Below are positions 1 through 10,723 of a stretch of DNA of 64,000 bases, piece by piece. The notes beneath the pieces are model-generated. The model did not search any database and was not told the DNA's origin. It saw nothing but the letters and a program-made list of their open reading frames with translations. Both the position numbers and the translations under genes were made by a program. Source of the DNA: Rotaria sordida (lineage: Eukaryota > Rotifera > Eurotatoria > Philodinida > Philodinidae); NCBI GenBank assembly GCA_905250125.1, contig CAJNOL010000642.1, forward strand, positions 12,008 through 76,007, written 5' to 3'. Position 1 is the first letter of the stretch. Each line of letters opens with the position of its first letter.

Positions 1-39
1 AGATCAATAGATCTAGAAAATCTTTTTTGATATTTTAAG

Positions 40-256
40 GTACATCTGCTGGATCGAGTTCTACTGCTTGTCGTAATAACCTTTGTGAAAATGGTTCATC
101 ATGTGAATCAGTGCCAGGTGGTGGTTATCGATGTATTTGTCGTTCAGGTTTTACAGGAATGTTTTGTGCGGTAATTTATGATATTTATGTGTTAGTCCGA
201 TTTATTTATAAATATATAACGTTTTTTTTATAATTTAGTATCCAATAGCAGGTTGA
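40..256 (+). CDS. EGF-like domain protein, 3' end only
   Basis: Two terminal exons of a gene that begins outside the window. Exon 40-170 follows an AG at 38-39 and encodes one EGF-like module: Cys spacing C-x4-C-x5-C, then GGGYRCIC and FTGMFC. A GT donor at 171 and AG at 237-238 bound a 68 bp intron. The last exon (239-256) adds YPIAG and a TGA stop. EGF modules of this type occur in secreted or membrane adhesion proteins. The protein here ends five residues after the module, so this form has no membrane anchor after it. Reading frame and splice sites are seen directly; the overall protein type cannot be told from one module. Confidence 0.72.
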
Positions 257-641
257 TGAACTTGAACTTATTTATGAACTATTGACAATATATTTTGAGA
301 ATGTAATAATTGTTCATTAAATAATAATAAACGAACAATCTATTTCTTCTAGTGAACTTTGAACTTACTAATGCGGTGTTCATTGGTAATTAGTGTAATG
401 TTTTGAAAGAAAAACACTATTCTCTATTTAAAAATAAAAATATTTTTGAAAATCAATATACCATCTGTCTTTTCTAAAAACATATTATCATTATTAATGA
501 TGCGTGAAATAGAAATTTTTTTGTTTTTCATCGTTTATTTGACACAATACGCAAAAAATATTTCTTTAGAAAAATAAAAATTCATCTAACATTACAAATA
601 TATACAATTAATTAATCGAATAATTTTTAAAATTGCGTTAG
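257..641. other. Short gap between convergent genes
   Basis: AT-rich DNA between the stop of the EGF gene (+) and the stop of the F-box gene (-). It must hold both 3' UTRs; an AATAAA-like stretch near 325-332 could serve the EGF gene. Nothing else is seen. Confidence 0.5.
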
Positions 642-2561
642 TTAATTCTTCATAAATTCATTAAGCCATACTCGTACAGAACAATCATCTTTTTTATAAG
701 TTAAATCACTTTTTATATTTAAAAAAGATTCAATTACTTTTGATGATGGTATTAATGTATCAAATGAAAATCGAAATGTTATACTTGATAAATATTGAAA
801 TCGATCGAATACAATTTTCATTTCATTAACATTTTTGACTGTAATTTTTAAATGTTCAATATATTTAGGGATTAATAAACAAATATCTTCTATTTTTGTA
901 TTAGAATTAATTGAAGATAAATTATTACATATTTCAAATGTATGAATATTTGATGTTTGTTTAAAAATATTAATTAGATTTGTTGTTGTATGTAAATCAA
1001 AAGCAAGATCATAATTAAGATTTAATGAAAGTTGTGTTATATGTGAAAGATTAATTAAACTTGATAATGGTTGAGATAAATACGATGGACATTTGTAATC
1101 AAGATCAAGTGTAAGTTCGGTTACATTACGAAATAAAGGATAAGGCGATAATTCAGTCTAAAAAAAAAAAATTAGAAACTGATGTTTTTTAGTATCCTAA
1201 CGAAGAAAAAAAAACAAACTCTGATTGGGCGGTTTTTTGTAGTGCAAGAAAAATTTAATTATTAAATGTAAAAGAATACCTATTCAAAGATATTTTTTTT
1301 GCAAATTTTTCTAATTAAACTTGTTTAAACAAAAAAAAAACAAGCTGAAAGAAAATTATTTCTTTATAAAAAAAAATACCTTTCGTAAAAAATTTTCATG
1401 ATAGATTGTTTTAACTAAATTTAATCGTAATTGTGATACATTATCCATCATCATTTCATTATTCTTATTATTCATATTTGTAAAATTTGAACATGAAATT
1501 TTATTTGATTGATTATGATATTGAAAATATGATTTACATATTGGTATAGAATATAACATAACTTCAGTTGGATTAATAATATAATCACAATTAACAAGCC
1601 ATTGTTTATTTTCTAACCAAAATGCTGTTTGAAATGGTTGTATAAGAGCTTCAATATCAGAAAAATTATAATTAACATTTTTCCATGATAGAAAAAAAAA
1701 TTCAAATTTATTTAAATTTGGTAATTTTATTCGAAGAATTTTTTCCCAACGATAACTATCAATTAAATATGCCATACCAATAACTTTTAAATAAATAAGT
1801 GATGGAGTTAATGAAAGAAATTGTTCTAATTTATAAATATCCATACGATTGTCTTCTAATGTTAACGATTTTAATTGTCGATAATAGGTTGAAATAACCA
1901 TATCTGTATCATTCCAAAGAACATCTTTTATAATTAATGTTTGTAAAAATAAACATCGTTCAAGAATAGTACAATATTGTTCAAATGTTATTCGATTTGA
2001 TATTTGAAGATATTCAATTTGACATTGATTAGGCCAAATAAAATCATATATTTCAAAGCACCATATACTTAATGTAAATTCTTTTAGATTAGTTTGTTCA
2101 AGAATTGTTGAAAGACATGATAATGTTTGATCAGTCAATGTAAGTGATGTTCGAGATTTAATTGTTAATGATTTAAGTAATAAATGAGATAAATCTTTTA
2201 AAATAATATTTAAATTTTTATCATCAATTTCCAATAGTGTTAATGAATGAAGATAAATAAATTGTTTAAGATTAAAAAATGAAAGAAATAAACTTATTTG
2301 ACCTGGTGTTTTATCATCATCAGATAAAATAAGTGAAATAATATTTAATGGATTAATAATACGACAAAAATGATAAAAATTATTTTTTCTACATGAATTT
2401 AAATTTAATTTATATTGATTATAAGCATTTGCAATAATATAAAAACGTTTACAAACATAACGAAATGAAAGAAGTATTGTATTCGTATCAAGAAAATTTA
2501 AAATATGATTAAGAAGTTCAACAGGTAATGTATCTAAATATGAAACTATGGTTGTAGACAT
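642..2561 (-). CDS. F-box protein with leucine-rich-repeat-like body
   Basis: Two exons: 2561-1380 and 1157-642, with a 222 bp GT-AG intron in phase 0, giving 565 residues. Residues about 7-45 form an F-box (LPVELLNHILNFLD, then VCKRFY). Such a segment binds SKP1 and recruits targets to an SCF ubiquitin ligase. The rest is a run of Leu/Ile/Asn-rich units (for example LKSLTLEDN, LKEFTLSIW, VTELTLDLD) resembling irregular leucine-rich repeats, the likely target-binding surface. The frame stays open into the intron for a few codons after the donor; the exon 2 frame continues the same repeat pattern, which supports the splice. Large F-box/LRR families of this style are common in bdelloid rotifers; the specific target is unknown. 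Confidence 0.82.
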
Positions 2562-3418
2562 TGGTTCGACAAAAATTGTGCATAGTATTCGTATGTTTAT
2601 GTCATAAATGCTTAGTATGATGGTGCAATTTCATGGTGATGTATTTCATTTTTATTTTGCCATCAAATACAAGGTAAAAAAAAAACACAGAAAGAGCGAA
2701 GAAAAAAAAAAAAGAAAACGTACCTTGTCCTTTTCTTTATTGGTATCGACGAACATATAAAGAAATAAAAACATGATCGAATCTTTTTTTTCCTCTTAGA
2801 AAATATCAATAATAAAAAAATAAAACCGATGTTGAGATACGCAGAGTCAATAACATTATTTTCTACTGAAATCAAATTAAAAGAATATGTTATTGATGTA
2901 CTTTAACTCAAATTATAGAAAATATTTAGTTGTATCGATTAATAATTTGTATAGTTATATTAAAAATGAATATCTATTAAAATATATGATGAAAGTTTCT
3001 CTTCATAATATAATCTAAACATGAAAACACATAAGATCTTTATTTAGAAACACAACATATTGTAGATATATTACTAAATAATTATACATCTGTGGCTTAT
3101 ATCCAGCTGCGTATCTCTTGAGAATGGCGTCAAAATTATTTCGAGTGGAAAGCATCAATTAGTTACAAATGTTTTCCGAGAGAAGAGAAAAAACCACAAT
3201 ATGTTATTTTTATTATATAGAGGATCTTTTATATGGTTGCACATAAAATGGAAGAGAGACAACAACAAGTTATTGACTATTCTTTTTTTTTTTTTGCAAG
3301 ACATAAAAGTGTTTATTTGCACATGTAAATTGCCTACTGTCTTTATGGTAACAGTCAAGTTTGTTGTTTTCTTTCTTCATTGTAGTCTTGAAAAAAAAAA
3401 AATTATAAAATTATAAAT
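2562..3418. other. Intergenic, no gene seen
   Basis: Between the F-box gene start and the 3' end of the next minus-strand gene. Low-complexity A/T runs dominate. Short open frames here overlap on both strands and have Phe/Lys homopolymer composition, so they are not called. It should contain the F-box gene promoter, but no clear element is seen. Confidence 0.5.
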
Positions 3419-4036
3419 CTATTTCTTAGTTTCAATGGTCAATTGTGACCATGTTGAAAAATTATCTGTCCATCGATGATATTCATTTGTTGAATCATGC
3501 CATTCGGTAGTTATGTTAGACGAAGATGACGATGCATTTAAATCGTTTCGTTTCGTGCCTATCAATCGCCATGAACATTGATTAAATCCACATGTCGTCG
3601 GTTGAACAGTTGTCCCACACAATGGACAATTTGAAGTAATTACAGTAGAATTAGTTATAACATTAAATTGACCGATACCTTTATTCATAATAACTTTATG
3701 TTCAAAAGCTTGACATTTGGTATTTAAACAGACACCATCAAGACATAAACCAAATGATGCTCGTCTCCAAGCAGGACCATCTTCAGAAGATTTGTCTGAT
3801 ATAATAGGTGGATATTCTATAGTAAGACTAATACCATCATGAATAGCACTTCGTTGACGATTAAAAGTTTCTTCGTCCCATGTACGAAAAATGACACCAC
3901 CTAGTGAATAATCATAATGTTCAGGATTACCAACTTTCTTTCGTATTAAAGTTTGAAAATCATGTAAACTAAAATGTGTTGGTAATGTAGCTGGTTTACG
4001 ACCTTGAGGAGTATCAAGATAGATGCCAAGTGGCAT
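3419..4036 (-). CDS. Cys-rich protein with ubiquitin-like N-terminus
   Basis: Intronless frame of 205 residues starting at ATG 4036. The first ~77 residues read like a ubiquitin-fold domain (a short strand, LPTHFSLHDFQTLIRKK, then a turn and DGISLTIEYPP). The middle holds three Cys pairs: CLDGVCLNTKC, CPLCG and CGFNQC, a spacing that suggests zinc binding. A Ser-rich linker and a short Trp-containing tail (residues ~170-205) close the protein. I cannot name it. Similar ubiquitin-like plus Cys-rich proteins are known only as uncharacterised eukaryotic families, so a role in ubiquitin signalling is inference. Codon use matches the neighbours and the frame is clean, so it is likely a real gene. 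Confidence 0.72.
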   Translation of the reverse strand: MPLGIYLDTPQGRKPATLPTHFSLHDFQTLIRKKVGNPEHYDYSLGGVIFRTWDEETFNRQRSAIHDGISLTIEYPPIISDKSSEDGPAWRRASFGLCLDGVCLNTKCQAFEHKVIMNKGIGQFNVITNSTVITSNCPLCGTTVQPTTCGFNQCSWRLIGTKRNDLNASSSSSNITTEWHDSTNEYHRWTDNFSTWSQLTIETKK

Positions 4037-6965
4037 TATTGTGTCTGTCTATATGTTAGGCAAATGTGATGAAAGAAGAAATAACGTCTCACTGAATAGA
4101 CTATGATTTGTCTTGTTTTGGTAAGGAAGAAAAAAAAACAAGAGACTATATCGGGCGATACCGTTTCTGATGAAAGACTTACTAACATTTTCTTTTGAGG
4201 AAGAAAAACAATCGTTTATGTATTATTCTTGTAGCACTAAAGAAGCTACATGACAATGTCAAAAAAAGGCGATCGTATTATTTTGGGAAGTATTGAGAAA
4301 AATACGTTTCTGACTAATAGGATATAGAATTGAGATAAATATAGCATATTTCAGGATATAAAATAAAAAGAACAAAAAAGATTTAAGGTATAACCTAATT
4401 TGTTATCTAAGATTAATCATTAATGATAGTTATTTGAACAAGTTATTATTGGTAGAAATTATCGAGAATTGATTTATAATCTATATTATAATCGTTCTTT
4501 TTTTTACCAGACAATTATTTGATTTATATCTATTCTCGTTAAATAAAAAGTTATTGAGAGATATTATTTGTCTCTTATCAGGTATCTTAGTAAAATCAAT
4601 AACTATTCTAACGTTCTCTGAATCTTATGCTTTTTTTTTTGTTTGGCAAATATATTATTCGATCTAAACGACAAATTTGAAATAATACTAAAATTTATCA
4701 AGTTGTCATTAATAGCAACTTAAAAAAGATAATATATCTGAAAATATATGCAGACTTTTTTATTAGATTTATGACATGAAATATATAGGAGATTACCATA
4801 GTATGTCTTCTAAATCAAAATAAACCATCAAGATATAGTGCACAATGAAAAAAGTATTGATTTTATTTGAAAAGTGTCACTTAGGTATATACTTATATCA
4901 ACACTACAATCCTACTTAGAGTGTTCAACATCAGTTTTGATCCTTAATTATGAAAATACTTCAGTTGAATAGTATTAAGACTTCTAATTGTTGAAAACTC
5001 ATTTTACCATCTTATAAAATACGATATTAAAATATTATCAGTATGATTTTATAAAAAAGATAAGATACACTAAGTATCATGGCTGCATTTGTGTAACACA
5101 ATACTATAATTTATCTATATTTTTTTCTTATTACAACATTTGTAACAAATGTTTAACTGTTTTCATGTCATTGTAGACCATATTTATGTTCTTCTAATCA
5201 TTACTTACAATAAACAGGCATTAATGCGACGATGTATTTTTTTATTAAATATACAAGTCAGTTTGTATTGTTGTGGAATAAAACTTCCAAGAGAATTGAA
5301 AAAATCGAAACTGAAATGAATGAAATCCACCAATTGTCAGCTGAATATTGAGCGAGTCAGATTATTTTCACAGACCCCATGCTTTTATTAATTTACTGTA
5401 TGAAATACTCAGTAATAATGGTAAACGGTGTTTTTAAAGAACCATTTAAAATATAACATTCAATGAACTCTTATCAAAAGAATTTTAGAAATGTAATGAA
5501 TGTCATGTCTTGCTTTCTATGGATCGAAGTACTTAAAAAAAGAACAAATTAGAATAAGAACAATTATGTTTATTTTGAAAAATCTATCTGACTGATTATA
5601 CTGCCTTATCACCTGCGTTGAATATAAAACAAATAGATTAACTCATTGAACTAACCACCTTTTTTCTATTAGTCTTTCTCAGTTAGTATACTACGTAAAA
5701 TATGATGTGTATCAATAAATCATAAACATTAGAGATTGAATAGATCTTTTTTGCATTTTAATCTTTTTTGAAGCAGTCATGACGTGAAAACACCTTTACT
5801 CTGTATATTATCCATGATTACATATAAGGGATAGTCCTGACTAAATGAGCTATGTTTGTTCCCTCTTTCTGTTTCTGCAGGCTTTTTGTGAAATTTCGTT
5901 CAATAGTCTAAAGTTAGAGAATTTTCTGCATTGCAAAATGGTATAACTGTTGTTCTTGAAATATTAATTAATATTCTATATTAAAAGACATGATACTAAA
6001 AGAATTCCACAATCTTATACTGCATCTGCATGAGAGCAAAACAGCATTCTGATCTAGAAGTTTTGATAGTGTTATCTCATACAGTTTTGGATTCAAAGAC
6101 AAATAGATGAATTCGAACAATAGCCTCTACATTTTTGACTCATACATTTCTGTAGAGTGACAGCAACAATCACGTCACAAATTAGTATCCAATCTTTCAT
6201 ATTTGAATATGAAACTTACACAATGGAGTATTTTTCTGCATACAGATGGAGACCGAAATTTCAAAAATTTCTCAGTTTCATCTTTTTTAAGTCAACATGA
6301 TAACTGACATGAAAAGAGGAAAAATGAGACTATTTTTTTACAGCAAAATTACCTTTCCTTCTGATGTTTAAACACAATTCTCAAAACAATTTGAAGCAAA
6401 GAAGAATGAACAAAATAAAATCATTCAATATGAGTTACTCCTTTCTTTTCGTCCTTCTTGTGTATGATAAAATAATTTTTATTACGGCTTAAGGACTTTT
6501 ATGAGCAAAAGTGTGCGAATGTAGTCGAATGAGAGAGGTTGTACGTATGGGTAGAGGATATGGGCAACGACGGTGAGAACGATCGAATTAATTACTTTCA
6601 AGTCACTCTCAACTATGTTCTTCTTTCCATTCTTTACTCTCACTATCATTGACTGTACTTTCTTATATTATCAGTCATGCGCTCAAACATTTCACTTTCC
6701 CTCCGTCCTCTTTTCTGCTGCAGCTATTTTCCAGCGCTCGTCGAAGACCGCTGCACTCATGATGACAGTACTTGTTACGTTATTCTCTGCCATATTAGAA
6801 TTTAAAACATTATTTATCGATTTATCGATTTATCGATTTTCTTTATACATCACAAAACTGATTCATCATTCTCATTTACCTCTTACATACTTTGCTCGTT
6901 GTAGATGTAGACAATTGTAGTTGGCAGGTACATCCATCTTACATGATAAAGGAATAGAGATGATA
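4037..6965. other. 2.9 kb intergenic region, no gene seen
   Basis: Upstream of the 3419-4036 gene and downstream of the MORN remnants. AT-rich with scattered homopolymers. One open frame (6573-6920, +) is Phe/Ser/Leu-rich, has no recognisable domain and lies among short repeats, so it is not called. A small tandem repeat at 6813-6840 is listed separately. Confidence 0.5.
6813..6840. repeat. Tandem 8-mer, about three copies
   Basis: The unit TTTATCGA is repeated about three times without interruption. Confidence 0.8.
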
Positions 6966-7294
6966 TCATCCATTGAAGGTATCATTTGACCATATTCCTT
7001 TTTGGACTTTACCATTGCCATAGTAATACGTGCCTTTTTCGTGACTCTTGTCATCTTTGAACTGTCCCATCAATTGTTCATAGATTGTATCAACTATCCT
7101 TTCCTATACATCGATCATCACAATAGATCAGGAGAAGAGATTTGTTAATAGTGCTTCTCCTATCGATCATCATTGGGCCAAGTATAAACACCTTGATCTG
7201 TTCTGTGGTCATTGATCCAATCACCTGTATACTTCTGCCCATTGCCATAGTAATATGTGCCTTTTCCGTGTTTTTTCCCGTTCTTCCATTCTCC
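6966..7294 (-). pseudogene. Decayed MORN repeats
   Basis: Two pieces of MORN-repeat protein on the minus strand, in different frames. Piece 1 (7294-7160) reads GEWKNGKKHGKGTYYYGNG, then KYTGDW and GVYTWPND, and ends at TAG; just upstream in frame is TAA (7297-7295). Piece 2 (about 7080-6966) contains HEKGTYYYGNGKVQKGIWSN and ends at TGA. The pattern GxGxYxYxxGxxYxGxW is the MORN signature; MORN repeats bind lipids or partners at membranes. The stops and frame changes show decay, or less likely very small unseen introns. A 92-residue frame at 7499-7221 overlaps piece 1 in another frame; its first ~60 residues look protein-like but I do not recognise them. Next to the ADP-ribosyltransferase on the same strand, these are probably the former C-terminal part of that gene. 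Confidence 0.68.
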
Positions 7295-7508
7295 TTAGTC
7301 GTTGTTCTCTTATAATGTGAAAGATTTGACAAGCATTCATCAACATTGAATAACGAAAATTGCCAATATATGATATGTGAACTGTGAAATCATATTTGTT
7401 TCCATTTTCGGCAGTCCAGATTTTAAATGTCGAAGACTTGCTACTTGGCAATGTTTCTTTGTAGTCTACGAAGCAACAATCAATTTCTATTGAGCCCATT
7501 ACAAAAAG

Positions 7509-8238
7509 CTACTCATCCAGTGAAGGCTTCGCTGGTGTAGTAACACTCATATTTGCAAAGGATGAGGTTAGTTCTTGATCATTTTCATCAGTTAATTCCT
7601 GCAAATGTATCACGTTTAATGAGGCATGGTCAAGTGCATTACCTACAACACGAAGTCGAGTGCCCAATGGAAGAATAACTTCTTTTTCTTCTGGAAAGTT
7701 ACTATATGCTGATATAGCTTTCCCATTCTTCGCTTCGATCATGAGCAATGTTGATACAGACCCAAGAAATTGTTTTACGACTTTAACTGCAGATGAACAT
7801 GAACTAAAATACCACCAAGTTAGCTCATCACCTTCTTTATAGTTCTTACGAATGTCAATATTGATGCCACGCCATAAATTGATTTGAAGACTAGATAGTT
7901 TTTTCAAAACAGTAATCACATAGTTTGAGATAACCATGCCACGGTATTAATACTGATCGATCTTTCTCACGAATGACTGCGTTGAGTACTCGATAGAGAC
8001 TTTGTTCACCCCAATCCATAGTATATAGGTAGATTGATGCTGATTCTTCATGAGTAAGACCATGTTCTGAAGGAAAATGACATTCATTCCTTGCAATTTT
8101 AATAAATTGATCTAAGTGGTCTATTTTAGAGAGAATAGGATCAAGAGCTTGTCGAAGTGGCAGCAGTGGATTAGTGCGATATCCATAGACAGGTGGAAGC
8201 TTTGTTGGTTTGTTATCGACATTAGTGAATCGAAGCAT
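7509..8238 (-). pseudogene. Arginine ADP-ribosyltransferase (ART) with a frameshift
   Basis: Two overlapping minus-strand frames together cover a whole R-S-ExE class mono-ADP-ribosyltransferase domain of the metazoan/rotifer type, which moves ADP-ribose from NAD+ to arginine. Frame A (8238-7891, 115 residues) has the N-terminal part, including LTHEESASIYLYT and the IPW..YLKL helix. Frame B (7937-7509) has LWRG (NAD-binding Arg), WWYFSSCS (Ser motif), and FPEEKEVILP with the catalytic ExE (EKE), then the usual closing strands. Family alignment places the switch inside frame A's last codons, at a run of six A (minus strand, ~7901-7906); a one-base difference there would explain it. So it is either a recent pseudogene or a homopolymer base-calling error. 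No signal peptide is seen. All catalytic motifs are intact in frame B. Confidence 0.82.
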
Positions 8239-9885
8239 TATTATAAAATATGGAGGATTCCTTTGTTGATCGTGATGATGTTCCGCTCACTCGTGATGAA
8301 AACACGACGTTAAGATTGAAATTTTTTCGAGCTTTCAGATGTTTTTTTTGTTTCCAATTTGAATTATTGCAGGCCTTTATATACGAAGCCAACAAAAATA
8401 ACATTGTCTTTCTTCGTTTTTTCTTTTAGTTTGGAATAAATTTCTCCGATAAGATGAAAGAGATGTTACTTTAAAAGTGAAGACCATGTGTTGACATTGC
8501 TGTGCGCAAATATATGCTACTCATAGAAAGAAAAAGTAAAACAGGATAAGAAGAAAGAACCAGACAAGAGTAACATGGGGTATAGTATGCTTAAAGTGTA
8601 GGTCTACTATAGTGACCGAAATTACGATAAAATACGGTTCCTCTTCCTGCCTTGTTTTACTGTAAATAGTAGTATAAAACAAAACTATGGCGAAAATACA
8701 GATGTCCATAAACATCGTCTATGAATATGAGAAAATCGATATAACTGAATTTTTGAAAACATCCTCTCGTATTTAGAATAACAGCTTAAACTACTAGATA
8801 AAGCTCTTCAAGTTGTGCTTGGATTAGAAAAATGAAGTTTGGAACATGTTGTTTGAAGAATTCAACCAGAAAATATATCAATCTGGGATCCGTCTTTATA
8901 TACGCATTCAAACAAAACTATTTTTGAATCATGTCATATGTTTTGAAATATTATCCAATTGAATCGATTTTAACTGTATGAAGTTTCCCTAATGATCCTC
9001 AGAATTGGAAAGTGTTGATCCATGTAAAAAAAAAGCACGGGAAATATTACGGACTCTCAAAGAATCTTAATTGTTTTGCTAATTATTAATAAATACTTTT
9101 CAATTAATGACGAGTGAAGATCTTTTCAAACTTCTTTTCATTTTCGAGTGCTCTGATTATGTTTATAAAAAGAAGTTCGCTATATATATTAGTAACCGAT
9201 ATAACAAAAAAAAGAAGACGGAATAATTGACAATAATTTTATGTTTATAAAAAAATCCTATAGTCAATATTAATTGTTAAATATGAATTCAGTCCATAAG
9301 TATTCCTTCACTACTATGCATTCATGTTTATTAAATCTCTTCATAGAAATATTCGATTAAATATCAACGATGTTATGTTCATTGCTCAGTAATTTTCTCT
9401 TTTTTATTTCGTAATACATGCACGAAAATATCTTCATCCAACATTGATATTCATAAATATATTCGATACATATTTTCATTTTCATATAAACTCTAATCTC
9501 ACTTACAAGCTAAAGTATGATTAGTAAAAAATTGTTTTTTTTTCAGCTTTTTTTCCCTTTATATATATATAATATGTATATCGCAAAGAAAAAGAAACGA
9601 ACGAGAAAAAAAAAGGATGACACAAAAAAAACGCGAGAAAAAGAAAGTTGCTGCTATATCGTCTTCAATACACGAAGAGATCTGAGTGTCACAACAAGTT
9701 AATCATGCTAATGCACGAACTTATTGCGCAATAATCGGCAAAAAAAAAGAAAAGAAAAATGTATGAAGAACAAGTAAAATTAGGTAAAATATAAACGATC
9801 GGTTAGAGAAGAGAAAGAAAAAAGAAACTCATGTATTTAGAAAGCAATGAAAAGTGTATAAAATTTTTTTTTTTTTGGTGTTTTT
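8239..9885. other. Intergenic, no gene seen
   Basis: Between the start of the ADP-ribosyltransferase and the stop of MASK. It holds the MASK 3' UTR next to 9886. Short frames (8521-8715, 9517-9702) are Phe- or Lys-rich low complexity and are not called. Confidence 0.5.
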
Positions 9886-9907
9886 CTATCGCGGATAATC
9901 GCGTGTC

Positions 9908-9940
<33 letters not shown>

Positions 9941-10631
9941 GGATAAGGATATGGTTCTAAAAATTCAAAAATAAAGTTAAAAGAAATCGTATGTCATATA
10001 ATTTACGTTTAGATACGGAAGACCAATCACTGGTGATCATCGGAGGAACAACAGTGGTTGATGTTGGCATATGACGTTTACGTTCACTGCCGATCGCGGC
10101 TGGTACCATTTTGTGGTCACTACCGGCACTTGTAGACGATAATGAAGGACCGGTTGAATGATTACTATTAGAAATGATAACAGTCGGATCAACTAAAATT
10201 TCAAAAAGAAAAAGATTTTTTTTCTTTTTTAATTAAAATAAAACATTAGAAAAAATTTTACCTGAAGTTAATGGTATATCATCACTGTTTGTATTTACAT
10301 TCGGTGATAAAGAAATATTATTGTTTGTTGGTTGTGTTCTTGATAGAAAATTAGTATAATAATAACTTGCAACAAGTGCTGCTGCTTGATTTGTATCTTG
10401 TGGTAATTGTCCTCTAGATGCTAATATGTTTGCTATTTGTAATGTTGTTGGTAATTGTGGTGGTGGTGGAAGTGGTTGTTGAACAAGATGTTGTTGTTGA
10501 TTTGTTTGTAAATGATAATAATGTACAACTTGATTTTGTACATGTTGAATTGCTTCAATATCTGATTGTTGACATGAACGTGTTGGAGGAATATTTGAAT
10601 AAATTTGTTGTTGTTGCTGTTGTTGTTGTTT

Positions 10632-10723
<92 letters not shown>

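Noticed and set aside
6573-6920. 115-residue plus-strand frame
   Set aside because: Phe/Ser/Leu-rich with a short tandem repeat at its end and no recognisable feature; it overlaps the MORN remnants' flank.
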